Part shown: positions 61,252 to 64,000 of the stretch, one piece after another
How the letters are laid out: the number at the start of each line of letters is the position of its first letter
Position numbering within the stretch: the stretch's first letter is position 1
Assembly (NCBI GenBank): GCA_019787685.1
Contig: JAHNUO010000005.1
Span: forward strand, 2,046,001 to 2,110,000
From: Chiua virens
Lineage: Eukaryota > Basidiomycota > Agaricomycetes > Boletales > Boletaceae
Reading direction: 5' to 3'
Length of the DNA: 64,000 bases
Program-made: the position numbers and the translations under genes
The notes under the pieces: generated by a model
The model's input: only the letters and a program-made list of their open reading frames with translations
What the model was told of the DNA's origin: nothing
Databases searched by the model: none

Positions 61252-62590
61252 ATGGCCATCTGCATCTCGTGTGCACGATCGCTACCTCATCTTTACACCG
61301 TCTATGAGTCTGCATACAATCTGCGCCTTGAACAATGCGTAAGTGCTATCCTAAATATAAGTGGGGCAAATGTGAAGTGAATGCAATTGCAGAGCAAGTG
61401 TCTTACTTTTGCGGACCCCTACGTTGAACATGACACCCTCACGCTTCTACTTGACCTGATACTGCTGAAAAGAGGTGTTTACCTTCACTTGCTATACAAC
61501 AGAGGGACAGAGCCACGTAAAGCATATGAGAAGGCCAATGCTCCAGCGGGTCGACCCAAAGACGCGGCGACCGTCGACACTGCGCGACAAGCTCTCGCCA
61601 GGGAAAAGGTTGCTTACTCGTCCATTGCGTAGTTATCACTTACGCTATTGCAAGGCAGGCCAGATGGCTACATATTCTGAAGATTGGAGGTGGATTATTG
61701 CTGGTTGACGCGTGTCAGTAACATTGTATCTGCTTTGCTCCATCATTTGACGCACGACTGCAAGTTATACGTTGGGCTCAGCTCAGTACGTCTCAACACT
61801 GGTCACTGGCCGAGTCACACCTGATGCCGGGCTCGCAGGCCCGCAAGTTGTTGCAGACCTCTCTCAATGGAGTACTGATACGAACAGAATATTTCTACGC
61901 ATTCTCGTGGCTTGTCTGATAGGTCTACTATCCGAACTCCTTTGTTCTACCTGGGGAATGACATATTAGCAGAAACGGTCGCATTCCACACGGGAGTAAT
62001 ACTTGCATCGTACACGGTGCTTGCCCTCTCAGACTGGATTAGGTCTGGGAAAGCTTCTCGCCCCAACGAGGTGTCTGGCATACGCCAACAATTCAAGTGA
62101 GGCGTCCACTCGTTAATGCGGTTCTCAAGATCTGATTTCATTTGTTTTAGGGTGTCACACATTCCACTTGCCATACTTTACTCGTCCTTTACGAAAACCT
62201 TCTTGCTCTTTCTGCTTACGATATGGCGACCGTCGTTATCACTACCAGGCAAGGGACCATATCGATTTGATACACCATACGAAAACCCTTGGATACTCAG
62301 TGCGCTCGAGATATGGGACGAGGACAAGCTCGATCGCGAATGGGTTGTACGGAACGTACTCGGGGGGTTGGCCACAGGATTCGGGCTTCGGGGTACATTG
62401 CTTTCTGTTCGTTGATCCACCATTTCTAACTTGAGGTTGCATAGTTGTGTTGGATTGTCACCCGATATTCACGACCATCGTCATTCTCGTGGGATGGGCA
62501 GTGAAGACTGCGGTCGCAGAGCTTCTCAAAGATTGGGTTGGCGCTGATCCACAGATCGGAGAAGTTTGGCTAGCGTACAGCATTCCATGA
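61252..62590 (+). CDS. ARV1: ARV1 lipid homeostasis protein
   Basis: ER membrane protein needed for sterol distribution and GPI-anchor synthesis. ATG at 61252. The N-terminal zinc-ribbon pairs CISC (residues 4-7) and CSKC (29-32), the second formed across an intron, bracket YTVYESAYNLRLEQC. The hallmark DPYVEHDTLTLLLDLILLKR follows (about 61,411), then HLLYNRGT. Next come membrane helices (RWLHILKIGGGLLLVDA near 61,665; ETVAFHTGVILASYTVLALS near 61,973; IPLAILYSSFTKTFLLFLLT near 62,160), EDKLDREWVVRNVLGGLATG (about 62,320), and HPIFTTIVILVGWAVKT. The stop is at 62588-62590. About six short introns; no break in frame. It is 183 bases upstream of GET4 on the same strand. Confidence 0.93.
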
Positions 62591-62773
62591 TGAATTGCTG
62601 ACCCATGGTTCCGATTACTACGAGTGCGGTGCTGTAACATTAATATTGTCGTTCTTGCCACTTGGTAGAATAGTACCCAGCGCCACCGGTCTCTCCTACG
62701 CGGGACTTCTGACACCCTAATATACCAGGCCGCTATCATAATCCTCCAGTTATCTTATTCACGTCCATACAAG

Positions 62774-64000
62774 ATGCCTGCTGGCGAAGCCTCCTCGTCT
62801 CGCGCATTGAACGCAATTCTACCACTAGTTGCTAGCGGTCAACATTACGAGGCTCACCAAAAAGCGCGCACCTTTGCGTCCCGATACTCTAAAGCAGGGC
62901 AGTACGACATCGCGATTGATGTGCTCTTTCAGTCTGCGCGGGAGCTGCTCAAGTCTGGGCAACAAGGCAGTGGAACGGATCTTACATTGTTCTTGCTGGA
63001 TGTGTACGAGAGCAAGGGAGAAAGCGTGTCCGATGAGTCAAGAGGTTCGTCGTGCCAGTGATCTGAGGGTTTCTTCTGGCATTGACGGCGAACAATGTTT
63101 AGGGAGGATCACGCAACTGATCGCGCTCACGGGTGCTTCGGGGTCGTGGAGGAAGACAATCATCGATAGGGCGATCGCGTTTGTGGTTCCTTTCGTTCGT
63201 TTCTTTTTTGCGCTCAATCGCGACTAGGTGGACGGCTAAGCACGGTACATCTCCCATTGGCGATCCCGATCTTCGTCATTATATCGGCGAACTACTTTAC
63301 AAAGGTACCGAATTATCTCCACTTGACGCCAACTTCCATCCGACGTTATCGCTCGCCTTGCATAGACGGAGCTTACGATGCAGCGGAGCCTCATTTCCTA
63401 GCGTCTGGAAAGAGGGACAGCGCTCGCCTTCTCGCACAGATGATGTTGCACTGGTCCGCAGCCGGCGGCACGCCGGGTAACTTTGCTCTTCGAGGTACCC
63501 TTCCGTAAGTTACTTTCGCCCTTGACTGAATCATCGCCGCAGCTGAGTTTCTCTCGTTGTACAGATATCTTGAGAATGGGAATATACTTGCGGCACGAAC
63601 GTTCATCGTGCAATTTGTCAATAAGATAATAGCCACTCGGCCGTCTTTAGTGTCTTCGCTAGCAGCCTCACCCCTTCAGGTCACGGATTCAAGCGAGGTG
63701 GTACTAACTACCGACACTGTCGTCAACTTTTGCCAGCTTGCAGTACTGGCATGTCAGCGAGCGAACGCTGAAAAGAACAAGACGATGCGCGAGAGCTGGG
63801 TCCGACTGTGCGGTACGTATCAAACAAGAGGTGGTGTCCTGGCCACCAAAGAGGTCCGTTCCGTAAGTCTATCATAATACCGCCGGAGGTAATTCGACCT
63901 TACTCCTGGACCAGGCACTGTATGAAATAGCAATGCTGTACTTTGCCATTCCTCCACCCAAGACACAGCCCGACAACCCACTGGGTGCGATGTTGTCTTC
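62774..64000 (+). CDS. GET4: GET4 tail-anchored protein targeting factor (3' end outside the window)
   Basis: Get4 joins Get5 and Get3 to pass tail-anchored proteins to the ER. ATG at 62774. Alpha-solenoid helices: ALNAILPLVASGQHYEAHQK, FASRYSKAGQYDIAIDVLFQ, DLTLFLLDVYESKG; then, after introns, GRITQLIALTG, PDLRHYIGELLYKG, YDAAEPHFLASGKRDSA, YLENGNILAARTFIVQF, VVNFCQLAVLACQRAN, and the terminal LYEIAMLYFAIPPPKTQPDN. Introns such as 63046-63103 have standard ends. The frame is open to the window edge. The remaining sequence should encode only a short C-terminus. Confidence 0.92.

Overview
The window is nuclear DNA of a mushroom-forming fungus (Basidiomycota, Agaricomycetes-like). Short GT-AG introns of about 45-60 bases split almost every gene. 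The transposon families and the accessory families (DUF6533 membrane proteins, TPR-HET proteins, NACHT-ankyrin receptors) are typical of that group. Family assignments are made by reading the translations and were not checked against a database.

Positions 1 to about 31,000 form a stack of nested transposons. A Gypsy LTR retrotransposon (1-3352) sits in the gag-like gene of a DIRS-like tyrosine-recombinase retrotransposon. That element's gag, RT/RNase H and recombinase genes are spread from 3353 to about 25,400. Its recombinase is cut in two at 8005/24879 by a 16.9-kb KDZ-superfamily DNA transposon (8006-24870). The KDZ element carries 75-bp subterminal repeats, a decayed KDZ transposase, a TET/JBP-type dioxygenase gene whose recognisable exons are still open, and a third large gene on the other strand. 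That gene starts with a PHD-like finger and has a His/Cys pattern that could be a caspase-like fold. Four solo LTRs lie in the stack: two are inverted copies of one LTR, one has a perfect GCACC duplication, and one sits in a 62-bp palindrome with a perfect TGAAC duplication. A roughly 800-bp inverted repeat follows (25381-30395). Its right arm is split by a Tc1/mariner-like element (27045-30287), and its left arm preserves the empty site. Most premature stops in the stack fit C-to-T change.

From about 31,900 to 60,000 the sequence is accessory gene space: a DUF6533 gene (+), a WD40 gene, a TPR-HET gene with frameshifts, an MFS sugar transporter, a cytochrome b5-domain protein, a long NACHT-ankyrin gene (-) with a 1-bp deletion, an ABHD11-like hydrolase (-) head-to-head with a very-long-chain enoyl-CoA reductase (+), and two more DUF6533 genes (-).

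The right end is conserved housekeeping sequence: ARV1 (sterol homeostasis, ER) and the 5' part of GET4 (tail-anchored protein targeting). The conserved genes MFS, b5, TECR, ARV1 and GET4 read cleanly. Indels are concentrated in the accessory immune-like genes and at the 3' end of the hydrolase.
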